A stretch of DNA of 64,000 nt from Brachyhypopomus gauderio (lineage: Eukaryota; Chordata; Actinopteri; Gymnotiformes; Hypopomidae): contig NC_135223.1 in assembly GCF_052324685.1 (NCBI RefSeq), forward strand, positions 9,828,403-9,892,402. The letters run 5' to 3'. Positions 13,279 to 24,654 of the stretch are shown here, one piece after another. The notes under the pieces are model-generated. The model was not told the origin of the DNA and did no database searches. It saw only the letters and a list, made by a program, of their open reading frames with translations. A program made the translations under genes and the position numbers. The first letter of the stretch is position 1. Every line of letters begins with the position of its first letter.

Positions 13279-13755
13279 TGTCACGTAGGGCTACGCCCCC
13301 TCTCGTAGCTGTCACTCTGGGTTCCCTCATGTCTGTATTCCCTGCCTGTTCATCCCGCCCTGCTCGTTTGTCTCTGTGATTCCTCGTTTGTAGCCACGCC
13401 CCTGTATTATCATTCCCACCTGTTCCTTGTTTCAGACCTGTGTATATCTGCCCCTGAGTCTCCCTTGTCCTTCGTCTGGTATTTTGGATGTTTGTTCATG
13501 CGGTGTATTCGTGTACCTGATCCCGTGCTTTCGTGTTTCTGTGTTCCGCCCGTTTATTTCTTGTTCTCTGTGTCTCCCTACCTGGTTGTGTTTCCTCGTG
13601 TTCAATATGCCCGTTTATGCCTGTTTTTCGGACTGCCCTCCTGTTATGAACCCGGACTGGCTTAGCGACGACGAGTATGATATTCCCATGAATAAATCTC
13701 GCTCTTCTCAGCAATTGTGTCCGTCCTCTCGCTCCGCAGCGCGAGCTACGTTACA
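13279..13755 (+). mobile_element. Solo LTR, family B copy 1
   Basis: 477 bp, TGTCACGTAGGG to CTACGTTACA, with exact 5-bp duplication TAAAC (13274-13278 and 13756-13760). It contains a TATA-like gtgtatatctg near 13440 and AATAAA near 13691, so the U3-R-U5 order reads on the + strand. Related LTRs lie at 16691, 22480 and 24203. The ORF 13427-13831 crosses its right edge and is not a gene. Confidence 0.9.
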
Positions 13756-14159
13756 TAAACGGAAGCAGACCACACCTGAGAGGAGGAGTCAGGGGTTGTA
13801 CCATGACATGAACATACAGTCAACACAGTGAACATAAAAGTTATTACACACATGATACACTGCTTTATCCCTGCTTACTGACAGCTGGTTGGGCCTAATT
13901 GTAAGTATAAGTATTTAATTGTTTTTAAAAAATGGTTGTGTTCAAACGTTTAAATTCAATCCAATAGGCTTATTGAAAATATTGAATCTGAAAACTACAC
14001 CTGCAAGTGAGTCCTGACAATATGAGGGTGAAACGGAAAATAACAGAAACAATCCCTTCGTAATTCAAAATGACTTCTATTTAATATCTGCTTTTGAATT
14101 GAATTGATTATATTCAATATATTGAATTTCTATCCATTTAATCCAGATTCTGCTTTTAT
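13756..14159. other. AT-rich spacer, no feature seen
   Basis: No open frame or repeat family recognised. Confidence 0.5.
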
Positions 14160-14508
14160 TATGCTGGAACATGTACTTTACTGTACTACTGTAGCCTACT
14201 TTACTGGAACATGTATTTTACTGTACTACTGTAGCCTACTTTACTGGAACATGTACTTTACTGTACTACTGTAGCCTACTTTACTGGAACATGTATTTTA
14301 CTGTACTACTGTAGTCTACTTTACTGGAACATGTACTTTACTGTACTACTGTAGTCTACTTTACTGGAACATGTACTTTACTGTACTACTGTAGCCTACT
14401 TTACTGGAACATGTATTTTACTGTACTACTGTAGTCTACTGGAACATGTACTTTACTGTATTACTGTAGCCTACTTTACTGGAACATGTACTTTACTGTA
14501 CTCTACAA
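14160..14508. repeat. 40-bp minisatellite
   Basis: About 8.5 copies of a 40-bp unit beginning ggaacatgtactttactgta, very regular apart from one shortened unit near 14430. C/T variants (acttt/atttt, gcc/gtc) alternate between units, suggesting higher-order amplification. Confidence 0.95.
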
Positions 14509-15147
14509 ACACTTAATGAATGCAGTGTTTAACTTTTTGTTTATATAAGATTGATGGAATTGATATTATATTGGTCAAGATATGACATTTTCTTCACATA
14601 ATATCAATAAAGTGTGTGCGTGTGTGCATTTATGTTTGAGTGTACTTAAATCTTCTGTTAAAATTCAATGTAAAATGAAAACACAGCAATAGCAGTTTCT
14701 AAATAAGCAGTAAAATCTTTCTTTAGCCCTACCATAAATACTCTTTATTGTGCCACAACCCTGGCGTCATATTACCTCTCTGGTCCTTTCAACAATTACA
14801 GGCTGGAAACTCAAAACTATAACAAAAGCAGCAATATCTGAGAATTCATCCCATTTGTCAGCAAATGCAAAGTTTTCTCCCCAGAGGATGTCTCATGAAG
14901 GTTACCTTAACCTGTCCTACACCCCAGAGGAGGCTATCAATGGGCCACCACAGGAAGAGTCCTTTCCCAATTGGTAGGGATGACTTGAATGTCTTATATC
15001 TGACTGATGCAAACATTAAAGTATGCAAATCATTTGGCAACATAAACTTTTTATGTGCTGTCTTGTAGCTGGGATGTATAACATATCTGTAGCCATGCAG
15101 AACAGGTGTTGGTCAATGCCACCTGAATAGATGAAATAACATACCAC
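14509..15147. other. Intergenic, no gene recognised
   Basis: Non-coding DNA. ORFs of 61-75 codons on both strands around 14750-15068 overlap each other and have no recognisable content. Confidence 0.5.
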
Positions 15148-15503
15148 TGTAACATATTGACCAGGCAGAGAGGGATCCAACTGCGGAAGAATAACGCTTT
15201 TATTTAAATGAATCACTTGTACAGAAAATGGCAGGTGAATCACTAGCACTAAGATCAGTAGCGATAGCGTTTTCTTGGGGTGGTCGGGACGGTCCAGGGT
15301 CGTAACGGGAGAGCAGAAGTCAGGAGGTACAGAAGGACTAGGCAAGAGACGAGGTCTGGGGAGTAAGCAAGGGTCAGAACACAGGAGATCAAACAGGTAA
15401 TGGAAACGCTTGGTATGCGGAATGAATCGGCAATACTTCGCGACTAGGAAGTGGAATGAGGGTGTATAGGTATGGTAAAAAGGGGACGTGGGAATGAGTG
15501 ACA
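15148..15503 (-). mobile_element. Probable 3' LTR of the minus-strand Gypsy fragment
   Basis: On the minus strand it runs TGTCACTCATTCCC to ATGTTACA and contains AATAAA near its end (plus-strand tttattt at 15200). It lies directly downstream of the chromodomain stop, where a 3' LTR is expected. The exact left border and target duplication are not established. Confidence 0.55.
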
Positions 15504-15515
15504 GGTGAGGCTGTT

Positions 15516-16297
15516 TCAGGGGAGATCAGGTGGCATGTACCGGGGGTGCCGGGGGTCTGGAAAGTTCGGGTGTGTCGCATCGAAATCCGCTATCATAGAA
15601 GGGCAGAGGACATCCCTTGCTGGAATCCAGGCCCGCTCCTCTGGGCAATATCCCTCCCACTCCACCAGGCATTGGAATCCTCCCCGCCGGCATCGAGACT
15701 CTAAAAGCTCCCGGACTATGTACGCCGGTCGTCTGTCAGAGGATCTGGAGGGCTAGTTGGCACAAGGAGAGTGGTGAATGGACTGTAGTGGACTGGCTTA
15801 AGGAGAGAGACGTGAAACATGGGATTAATACAATAGTGAGAAGGTAAAAGGAGCACGTAACTGCGTTGACTGTGGTAAGTATTTTAAATGGTTTGATATA
15901 CTGTGGGCTAAGCTTCTTACTACGTTGTTTTAAGTGCAAGTTTTGGGTTGACAGCCATACCCTCTGTCCCAGATGATAAATCAGAGGAGGAAGACGACGG
16001 CGGTCTGCGTTTAGCCGGGTGTGACATAAATGGACATGTGCCATCTCCCAGGTGCGGGTACTGCGCTTTAGCCACTCGTCTAGGGCCGGGACGTCAGCTG
16101 GTGTCTTGTCCTGGGGTGAAACGCAGGTTGGTAACCATACACACATTGGAAGGGAGTGAGTTTAGTTGCAAAATGTACGATGGAGTTCCGGGAATATTCC
16201 GCCCACGGGAGGTATTTGTGCCAGTCATGTTGGGAGGTGCAATACTGACAGAGAAACCTCCCTAATTCTTCATTATAATGCTCCACTTCTCCATTGG
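15516..16297 (-). pseudogene. Ty3/Gypsy (chromovirus-type) integrase C-terminus and chromodomain, decayed
   Basis: Reading the minus strand from 16297 downward: the end of the integrase core (ELGRFLCQY, then LPWAEYSRNS, then LTPFQCVYGYQPA), the integrase C-terminal region (GQRVWLSTQNL), and a chromodomain ([17 protein letters not shown], then RAWIPARDV) closing with TGA at 15516-15518. At least two frameshifts interrupt it (near 16090 and 15868). Gag, protease, RT and RNase H are absent; the 5' side is cut at about 16297, where an unrelated plus-strand LTR element begins. Confidence 0.88.
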
Positions 16298-18237
16298 ACT
16301 TCTCCTACGCTTTGTCCCTGTGTCCGTGTCCATCGTCCAGAATATATTTGCCTCCGTGTTTGCCTCTGCCCTGGTCCCTGGCCCCACTCCTGTGTCTGCT
16401 CCCGGTCCTGTCCCGTCCAGTCCTGCTCCTGTGCCTCGCCCTGGCCCTGTTCGTTCTCCCTTTGGCCCTTGTCGTGTCGCGTCTACGCTCAGCTCCTGGC
16501 CTGCCTCCACATCTCCTGTCCCTGCCATGCCCCAGGTCCCATGTCCTGTTTTGCCCCGGTTCTGTTTCTCTGGTCTGTCCTGTGGTGTTCTGTCCAGTGT
16601 CCATTGTCCCTGTTGCTCACCGTGCCTCGTGGTCCCCTGTCCTGTCTGCCTTTTGCCTGTCCTGGAGTGGCACGCTTTGAGGGGGGGTTCTGTCACGTAG
16701 GGCTATGCCCCCCTCTCCTAGCTGTCGCTCTGGTTTCCCTGTTCCTCGTGTCTGTGTTGTTCCCTGCTCCTTGATCCCGCCTTGCTTGTCTGTCTCCATG
16801 GTGTCCCCTCATCTGCCACGCCCGTGTCGTCATTGTCTTCACCTGTATCTAGTCCAGTTCAGTGTATTTATAGTCCCTGTGTCTCCCATGACAGTGTCGG
16901 ATATTTTGTTCAACCTGTTCCTTGTGATCGCTGCCATTTGTACATTCCTGTTCATTGTGATTGCTGCTGTTCGTGAGTTCGCTCTTTTGTGTTTTCCATC
17001 ATCCGTGTGTTTTGATTGTCCTTTGTTAGTTAGCCTGCCTTGTTGTTTTCGGTCCTGTTAGTATGCCTGTGCAGCCCCGTTGACAGGGGGGGACAACCGG
17101 GTCCGTTGTCCCGGGCCCCAGGGCCAGGGGGGCCCATCAAAGAGCCCAGTAATTTATTTTTCTTTAAAGTCTATAATTTTAAATAATCTTGAAATCTTTC
17201 ATTAATATAAAATTCTGTACTCAAAATAAGCTCAAATATATGTTTTTTTTTACCTATCTGCATATTTTCTGCATAAGTGCATACACCCCCGCCTCCCACT
17301 GAAAAATGGTTTGATCCAGCACTGACCGTAGCCGGCTGGTACCCGCCCAACAGCGGGAAATACAGTGGTGGATAGTTAAAGTAAATACAGAAATCTGGGG
17401 CACAGAAAACAAAGGAAAATCATTTACCTGATGAATTTAAATGTTGCATTGTGTTCCAGGTTTGAAAAGTGCTGGAATTTAGGCTAAAATACTTGAAAAT
17501 GCTTGAAATCGTAACTAATTTGACAACAAATATCTGTCTGACTGAACAGTTCTCTTGTATTACGTTAACAAACACGAGCCTCTTGTAATTCCAGGACGAA
17601 ACATGAGAGAACGTGAAGACGTTAAGATTGGGCGTTTTGAAAATAAACAACCATTAAATAATGTGATAAAAAGCGAATTATTTTGAATCATTTCGAGTAT
17701 ATGTATAAATATTTAACTTAATTAAGTTGAACGTGCTGGGAAATATTGAAATGGACCTTTAAAGTGACATACAAGTGCTTGAATTCCACTTTATAAAGGT
17801 GTATGAACCCTGCAAACATGACTTTGTTCATTGCGCTGAAGTGCGGCGCGCGCAAAGTTACAAAATACGTGAGCCACTCGCGCACGGGCGGTGCCATTGC
17901 GATTACGTAATGTTCACCGCGCGGACCCTCACGCCGCGACGCGTCAAGTATAAACCAGTAAGCTGTCAGATACAGCTTTGATGTGTGGCTATATTATATA
18001 CTATATTGTCTGCTCCAGAGGAAATTCAAATTACGTAAGCACATGAAACTTTCTTGTCCCGGGCCCCAGCAAGACTGTCAACGGGCCTGTGCCTGTGTAT
18101 ATTTCACGTTTGGATCGCCTGCCCGGTATGACCCCTGCTTATGAATACGACTCTGCCTATGGAATTCCCATTAATAAATCTCGCTCACCTCAGCGTTTGT
18201 GTCTGCCTCCCTGCTCTGCGTCACACAGTTCGTTACA
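16298..18237 (+). mobile_element. 3' end and LTR of a Gypsy-like element, family B, interrupted by hAT
   Basis: A C/T-rich internal stretch (16298-16680) ends in a polypurine tract (gagggggggttc) at 16679-16690, immediately followed by an LTR from 16691 (TGTCACGTAGGG) to 18237 (CGTTACA). AATAAA lies near 18172. The LTR is split by the hAT element at 17072-18089; without it the LTR is about 520 bp. The Pro/Ser/Cys-rich open frames over 16166-16774 reflect base composition, not a protein. Confidence 0.8.
17072..18089. mobile_element. Non-autonomous hAT element nested in an LTR
   Basis: 1,018 bp with termini CAGCCCCGTTGACAG and (reverse strand) CAGGCCCGTTGACAG, flanked by an exact 8-bp duplication TGCCTGTG at 17064-17071 and 18090-18097. 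A GC-rich interior segment around 17830-17950 resembles the interior of the hAT element at 26777-28409 (shared words such as tgcttgaattccac and ccgcgcggaccct), so the families are related. No transposase remains. Confidence 0.92.
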
Positions 18238-19374
18238 GTATCTAAGCAAACAAGGACACCAGGCATGATGTAGGGAATCATTCTCAACCTGGTGGTCCAG
18301 CAAGAGGTAACGCTGACATCATTGGATAATCAGAATTAGAAAACTTTGTCATTGCACATTGTCACAAGTACAAGACAATTAAATAAGTTCCTCTGGGGCC
18401 TATGAAGCATTGCAATCCCAGAGCGGCTGCTGCATCTAAAACGCGCCACCGTTCACGGTTGTAGAGTCATCCTCTGGCAGTCTGTGTAGGGGAAGGTTGC
18501 AGACTCCCCTTCAGGGAGTTTTGTTTGGGAGCCAAATGTAGATATGCAAGAATGTAGATTTAGCGAGAAGGCCATCCAGGTTTAAGCACGAGAAACTCCT
18601 CTGAAGTCAGCAGTCTCCCAACTGATCCAACTTCGCTTTTAGAGCCATGAGCCTCACCAAGATCGACTCCTTGTTTTTACTAAAAGTCAAAGTTTGCAAT
18701 CCGAAAGCTCTACCCATCACATCAATCATGTTGGGCAATTTCTGTGGGTGTTCGATAACTGACCCCACTCTTGTAATTTTCCGATAAACCAGGGCAACGC
18801 TTAATCCAATCAGCAGTAACCCAGTGATCAAAGTTCTAAATAGATATACGTCCTAAATGTCTTCCAAGGAGAGATGTGCGAGCAGACCATGCCACTCTGT
18901 AGATATTACAGTTAAGTCTTGGACTATATTTCTACTAAGTAATTTTTTAACATGTCTTGATGGCCAGTCACAAGCAGGTTATTCTGGAAGTGGAAGAGCA
19001 GGTGACGGACAGTAGGGAGAAGCTGGCAGGTGGAGGCTGGGTGGAGGCTGGGTTCGCCCTGCTTGCACTGGCTCTTGGCGCCACAGGTTTCCTCTGCTTC
19101 ACCTTCTACAAGATGATTTGCTCGTCAGCTGCCCAATGCTGGGGGAACATACGTGGTGGACGCACCACAGCGGGTGTAATAACGAGGTCTCCCCCTTTGT
19201 TCCTTATCCGTCTAACAGCCACACAGAAGTGCAGAGGAATCAAATGGTGAGTTCAGGTTGAGATTTCAGGCAGCTAACAGCATTCTTTTTTTCCCCCCCA
19301 ATCAGAGATTACACACACACTGACACAGATATCTGAGAGTTCCAAGGCTGCAATTCATTTAACCCATCTGTGCA
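18238..19374. other. Intergenic; two weak ORFs, not assigned
   Basis: ORFs 18607-18831 (minus) and 18957-19250 (plus) each contain one hydrophobic stretch but match no family I can name. They are on opposite strands with no shared splice logic. Possibly remnants of an old element. Confidence 0.35.
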
Positions 19375-19583
19375 GTTAGAACACACACACACTAGTGATT
19401 ACTAGGGGGCTGTGGATCACACGTGCCCAAAGCAGTGGGCAGCCCTAGCCCTAGCCCGGGGAGCAGTTGGGGTTAGGTTCCTTGCTCAGGGGTACCTCAG
19501 TCATGGCCTCAGGTCTGTGAATCGAACCCACGACCCTCCGGTCACAAGACCAGTTCCCTACCACCAGGCCATGACTGCCCAAA
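19375..19583 (-). mobile_element. tRNA-derived SINE
   Basis: On the minus strand the head carries an A-box-like TGGCCTGGTGGT and a B box GGTTCGATTC, followed by the teleost SINE body with GAGCAAGGAACC, CTGCTCCCCGGG and GCCCACTGC. Bordered by short CA runs at 19384-19394. The ORF across it is not coding. Confidence 0.75.
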
Positions 19584-19939
19584 GTGCTAAAGTTAATGGA
19601 TGGATTAAATGTTTCAACAGCATTTGAAGTGTTAAAATTTCAACAACCGTTAAAATCATTTAGCAGGATATAAACATTTAAAAAGCCTTTAACATCATTT
19701 AGCAGGTCATTGACATTCAAACAGCCTTTTAGCTGCCTTGTCAAGCCAACTTAAATTTTGTTTATAAACTTTGCCTCTCTAACCTATGTATTATTACGAA
19801 CCCTAAAGGCCCAGCCTTTCAGCATCCATGACAGTGCGCAAGCGATCTCGAGCCTGCAGGTTAAACACTGTTCCGAGATACACCGCATTCATAAATTATG
19901 TGACATTTGGCTTGTGGGCCCAGTCTTACCTGTTAAAAG

Positions 19940-20265
19940 CGGAGGACAAATTTCGATTGCGGTGTAAAAATCACAATTGACAAAATATGGCACATTTACA
20001 TTTACATTTACTTAAACCCAATAGTGAGTGTCATGGGGGCTGGAGCCAATCCCAGCACTATCAGGCAAAGGCAGGGTACACACTCACACCTACAGGCAAT
20101 CTGGTGACCGTTAAACTTAACACACTTGTCTTTGGACTGTGGGTGGGAACTGGAGTACCCAGGGAAAACCCACACACAGGGAGAACATGCAAGCTCCACA
20201 CAGAGCAGCCTGGTCCAGGAATTGAATGCAGACTACCTTGCTGTGAGTGACCACACCAACATACT
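19940..20265 (-). mobile_element. Second SINE/RTE-type repeat with AAATGT tail
   Basis: On the minus strand it contains the widely repeated fish sequence reading TGTGTGGAGCTTGCATGTTC, then CAGTCCAAAGACA, ending in a short (aaatgt)n tail (plus-strand 19988-20013). The adjoining part at 19940-19990 recurs in opposite orientation at about 38050-38115. Confidence 0.7.
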
Positions 20266-20379
20266 GCCGAAATGTTTAATGTAAACTTAAAATAATGTTG
20301 AAATCAGCTAAAAATGAATAAGAGGCTGCTTGGATGTTTCATAGCTGATAACCTGCTGGGTGTACTTATTAACCACCAT

Positions 20380-20512
20380 AAGCACTTTAATTGGGTATTT
20401 TATGTTCTGTATATTCTTTGTGTTTGCATTTACTTATTTTTTGTGTGCTCTTGGACAAATTAATTTCCCCATTGGGGATTAATAAAGTATCAATCAATCA
20501 ATCAGTCAATCA
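20380..20512 (+). mobile_element. LINE 3' end with ATCA microsatellite
   Basis: The sequence ttccccattggggattaataaagtatc followed by (aatc)n is a typical fish LINE 3' terminus. The rest of the element is absent. Confidence 0.6.
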
Positions 20513-20689
20513 ATATGAAATGATAATGAAGGCTGTTTAAAGGATAACACTGTTAAATGAGGTTAGATACTGCTGAAATGTAAACCTAAACGTTGAAATA
20601 CTGAAATAGGCTATTGTCAGCTAAATCAGAATAAAAGGCTGCTTGTCTGTTATGTTTGATAACCTGGTTAATTATGAGGTATGATGTTA

Positions 20690-21110
20690 AATGTTGTTGG
20701 GTAGTTGAGCACTGTAGTGTGAATTTAGGTTGAGGGGTCATTAGCATTGAGGGGTAATTGGCTGTAGGGCAGTTGACAACGAGGGGTAAAGTAGTTGATG
20801 GGGTAAATGTTGTTGAAGGCAAATAGGCTAATGGAGTAGTTGTTGAGTAGTAGTTTAGCTGTTTGGGGTAATTACTGCTGAGGAGTAATTGGCTGTTGGG
20901 TAGTAATTGAGGGGTTACTAACCTGTTGGGATAATTGTTTTTGATGGATAATAGGATTACTGTGTAGTTCCTGTTAAAAGCTTATTTAGATTGTGGGGTA
21001 GTTGTTGTTGAGGAGCTATTTTCTTGTGGGGGGTAATTCCAGTTGAGGGCTATTGGCTGTGGGGTAGTTAAAAGAGTGGCTGTTTAGTTATACAGGTAAT
21101 ACTGCTATAG
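20690..21110. repeat. Degenerate G/T-rich tandem repeat
   Basis: Irregular repetition of words such as ggggtaattg, gtagttgttgttgagg and ggctgtgggg. The unit is too decayed to fix a period. Confidence 0.6.
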
Positions 21111-21475
21111 GGATTGAAGGACAGAACCCGCGGACACCGTATGTCCGACATGTCCCAAAAGCACAAGCGCACTATTCCCATATGGGATCTGCGATCATGC
21201 CAAATTACAAGGTCAAAAATTGCGACCTGTGAAATGTTGAAATTTGGAATAGAATAATAAGATGACTAGGGAGAACAGAATGTTGGCTTTGACAAGCCAA
21301 CATATTTATTGCATTTGAATTTTGAGCTCAAAGTAGCTTGTATGAGTGGAACTTGTAAATGCAAATTTAGGATTACATTGCCATTTTGCACAATACATTT
21401 TAATTTTAATTTAGAGCCTGATTCACTTACATATCTGTCACCATGCGGTCTTGACTAGCTTTACAGAAATACGGC

Positions 21476-21816
21476 TGTGACGTTCGGGCTGTCACGAAGG
21501 ACGAGACACGGAATCCTCTGGACTGACGTCACTTCGTTTATTTTAACAGATATTGCGCAATAGCGCACGAACAACAAACAACTTTCATACACACAGCAAC
21601 GTGTAAACCTAGACATTGACGAGCACAGGACACCGCGCGAGCACACATTAAATAGACAAACTACATTAACCCCACGTGATTCACGAGATGAGCCACAGGT
21701 GATATACGTTAGCACAGGACATAACCCCTACCACGGAAAAACACAGACGCAGATGATACACGTGGACCACGTAAACACACGCCCAAAGGGGAGGGGCCGG
21801 GGTCCTCAACGTGACA
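21476..21816 (-). mobile_element. Solo LTR, family A copy 2
   Basis: 341 bp, TGTGACGTTCGG to CAACGTGACA, exact 5-bp duplication ACGGC at 21471-21475 and 21817-21821. Collinear with the LTR at 10975-11311, including gggaggggccggggtcct near its right end. Confidence 0.9.
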
Positions 21817-21984
21817 ACGGCACAATTACTAAATTACTGTTTTCCCCACAGAAATCAAACAATCTCCAATTTCTGAATGGATTCATACCTTAATAGATGG
21901 AATAAAATACCACAGGCAATGTCAGCACTGTTTCCTCAGTTGGCTTTATCATGAATGAGGAAAATGTTACTCATTTGCGACCGG

Positions 21985-22330
21985 TTCAGAATTTACTTAC
22001 TCTTCAAAAAGAAAGATTCAAAGCACTTGGGCTTTTCTAACTGGTAAGACAATATCTGCTTCTGCCTCAGGTCTCCCTGAGCCTTGGAGAACGAGACACC
22101 TGCAGTGCTGAGTATCTAAAGCTGTGGTTACGGTTTGGTTACGCCACCTGTCAGGAGGTCTTCCTGGGGCTAGCTGGCCTTCTGTGCTCTTCATGGCAGT
22201 GGCCTCCCCCACACATGTGTCGTGTTTGGACAGATGACTGACAGCTCTGTGCTAAGTGGACAGCAGATCAATTTCACAGGTTCATATAAGGCACACTTTA
22301 GCTCCTCATGTGGAAGGCAGCCCTGAAATA
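21985..22330 (+). pseudogene. Partial duplicate of ABCB exons 3-4 (dead)
   Basis: This stretch is collinear with 1735-2085 of the transporter gene: end of exon 3 with its donor (ttctaactggtaaga, matching ttccagctggtaagg), a shortened intron 3, exon 4 (gttacgccacctgtcagga through tgtttggacagatgac to aatttcacaggttcatata), and the start of intron 4. It cannot work. The exon-4 acceptor AG is GG (gtggttacgg against gtggttacag), and small deletions around 22190-22215 break the frame. No later ABCB exons follow before the LTR at 22480 or in 23261-24202. It marks a former local duplication of abcb or a larger lost tandem copy. Confidence 0.88.
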
Positions 22331-22479
22331 GAAAATGATCACGAGGAAATATTTTTAATTCTTTTCACGACCATGTTTACTCATAAGTAAAAAACAAAAC
22401 AGTTTATTGTGATTTATTGCACTGCAGATGAAAACATAATAACAAAAAAAAACAGAAACTTCACAGTGCAGCCTTCAGG

Positions 22480-23260
22480 TGTCACGTCCAGCCCCTCCCT
22501 CCTCCCTGGTCCCGCCTAGCTCCTCGCTCCCATTCGTTCCTACCCCTGTCTGTCACGCCCTCGTCATTAGTACACACACCTGAGTCTTGTTTCACCGTCT
22601 TGTTTTCTGTGTATATAACCCCCCTAGTGTTTCACTCCCGCGTCGGTCATTGTATTTGTGTTTGCCATGTTTCCTGCACGCTCCGGTCTATACTTCTCTC
22701 TGCGCTCAGTAGCCTGTACCCTCCCTTCGTTTCTCCTGTGTGCTGGTCTGGTTTGTTCTGTCTTGTCTTCCCTGTTTTAGTTCTCATATCTCTTTGCTGG
22801 TTTTTGTAGTTGTTCCTTGGTAGTTGTGTTTCCCTTCACATCTTGTATATTTCTCCCTGTTATTCTGTTCCCCTTAGTAGTTAGGTTCTGTTGTAGCCTT
22901 TGTCTTTCGCTTCTAGTTTGTGTATGCATTCCCTGTGTGTTCTAGTCTTTTTGCCTTTTAGTCTTTCGGTTATTTCAGTCCTGTTTGTGTTATGGTTGTC
23001 AGGCTTTAGTATTGTTTGTTCATCCATTATTGTAGTAGTCCTTCCTGTAGTGTGTCTAAAGTTTATACTTCTTGCATTGTTTTAAGTAGCGTTTCTATTA
23101 GTGTGTTTGCTTGGTTGCCGTGCTGTCTAGCTTGTTTGGTCTAGTGTGTATTCTCCTGTCCTTAGTTGTTCTCTCTTGTTCCTTTTGGTCTTTGTTTAAA
23201 TTAATAAATTACATAGATACTTGCGTTTGTGTCACACCTGCCCTCCTTTGATTCGTTACA
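22480..23260 (+). mobile_element. Solo LTR, family B-related subfamily
   Basis: 781 bp, TGTCACGTCCAG to GATTCGTTACA, exact duplication TCAGG (22475-22479 and 23261-23265). TATA-like gtgtatataacc near 22609 and AATAAA near 23204. Its long T-rich R/U5 part distinguishes it from the 435-480 bp copies. Confidence 0.9.
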
Positions 23261-24202
23261 TCAGGTTGAGTGGCTCTTCCTGGATTTGAAAGTGAAAATG
23301 CAATAATATGGTAACGTCCTGTTATCTACTGTCATATCACTGCAGTTTCTTTGTTTCATTTTTAAGGAGTGTTTTGCCAACATTTATTCATCAACTTGTT
23401 CATTATTCACTGATGAGATTCAAAATAAGTCAATAGACTCTGAAGAGATGTTCAAGGACAACATTGTGCAGCTCAGATGACACTAGATTCATTACATTCA
23501 GACCTTCCAAATGGCTGAAGGGATTTTAAAAACTGTACTATTGTAATCATATTTGTATGGTTTTCTTAAGCATACAAAAAGTAATGAAAGTGGTGTAAGG
23601 GTTGTATTTCTGTGTTAACCCCTTGTGTTTGATGAACTCTTAAGCTGCTTTGAAAGGACATCACCTCGGCTTGCACTTTCAAAATCCCCATGTGTCTTGG
23701 CCTTTTGGTACATCACTAAGAACAATTACATCCTCTGCCATGGAAACCTACACCACAACACAGCCTATGTCACATTTCTGTCCTAAATCTGTATTACATT
23801 TCTTGTAAATCTGTTTAAATCTGAGCATGCTTTTCTGGTGAGCTTGAAAGCACATTTGTCGTTCAGAACCTTTTTTCATGCCAAAATTCATTTAAAAAAG
23901 GTCTGAAGACTGGACGCATTGCATTATAGTAATTATAAGGGTGGAGATGTTACTCTCAGTGTTGGAGGCCCCAGCCCTCCAGGTGTGTCCTGTCCTGCAA
24001 TATTTGCAGGAGCTGGCCATACGGGTTTGGCCAACATGTATTCACAAGGAGCTACTGTGGCCGTCTGGCTTAAGTAGGCAAAGTAATCTGCTCCTTTTTC
24101 TTGAACAAAGATACAACAAAGTCGAACTTGTGCCTCTTGCTTTGTTGCCTGGGCACCACAGCATTGTTGCCCTACTAAATTTACTCAGAATTTGTTCTCA
24201 GC
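23261..24202. other. Intergenic, no gene recognised
   Basis: Ordinary AT-rich DNA. ORF 23941-24303 runs into the next LTR and shows no known domain. Confidence 0.5.
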
Positions 24203-24637
24203 TGTCACGTATGGCCTCGCCCCCTCCCTTAGCTGTCACTCCGGGTTCCCTCATGTCTGTGCTCCTTGCCCGTTCGTCCCGCCCTGCTCGTTTGTCTCTG
24301 TGATTTCTCGTTTGTTGCCACGCCCCTGTATTATCATTCCCACCTGTTCCTTGTTTCAGACCTATGTATATCTGCCCCTGAGTCTCCCTTGTCCTTCGTC
24401 TGGTATTTTGGATGTTTGGTTGCTGTATTGCTGTGGTGTGTTCTTGGTTTTTGAGTCTTTGCCTGTTACTCATGTTTCTTGTTTTGTCATGCCTGTTTAC
24501 GCATGTTTTTCTGACTGCCCTCCCGTTATGGACCCGGACTGGTTATCCGACAACGATTATGGTACTCCCTTGAATAAATCTCGCTCTTCTCAGCAATTGT
24601 GTCCGTCCTCTCGCTCCACAGCGCGAGCTGCGTTACA
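24203..24637 (+). mobile_element. Solo LTR, family B copy
   Basis: 435 bp, TGTCACGTATGGCC to CTGCGTTACA, exact duplication TCAGC (24198-24202 and 24638-24642). Very close to the LTR at 13279-13755, with a deletion in the middle. Confidence 0.9.
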
Positions 24638-24654
24638 TCAGCTCATTTGACCAT

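Noticed and set aside
16166..16799. Several long Pro/Ser/Cys-rich ORFs on both strands
   Set aside because: They overlap in up to five frames over C/T-rich DNA in front of a polypurine tract; composition, not coding, explains them.
18607..19250. Two ORFs with hydrophobic stretches as possible envelope-type remnants
   Set aside because: Opposite strands, single weak hydrophobic segments, no cysteine or cleavage-site pattern; insufficient evidence.
21985..22330. Alternative first exons of an active second ABCB gene
   Set aside because: The acceptor dinucleotide is lost, the frame is broken and no downstream ABCB exons follow.
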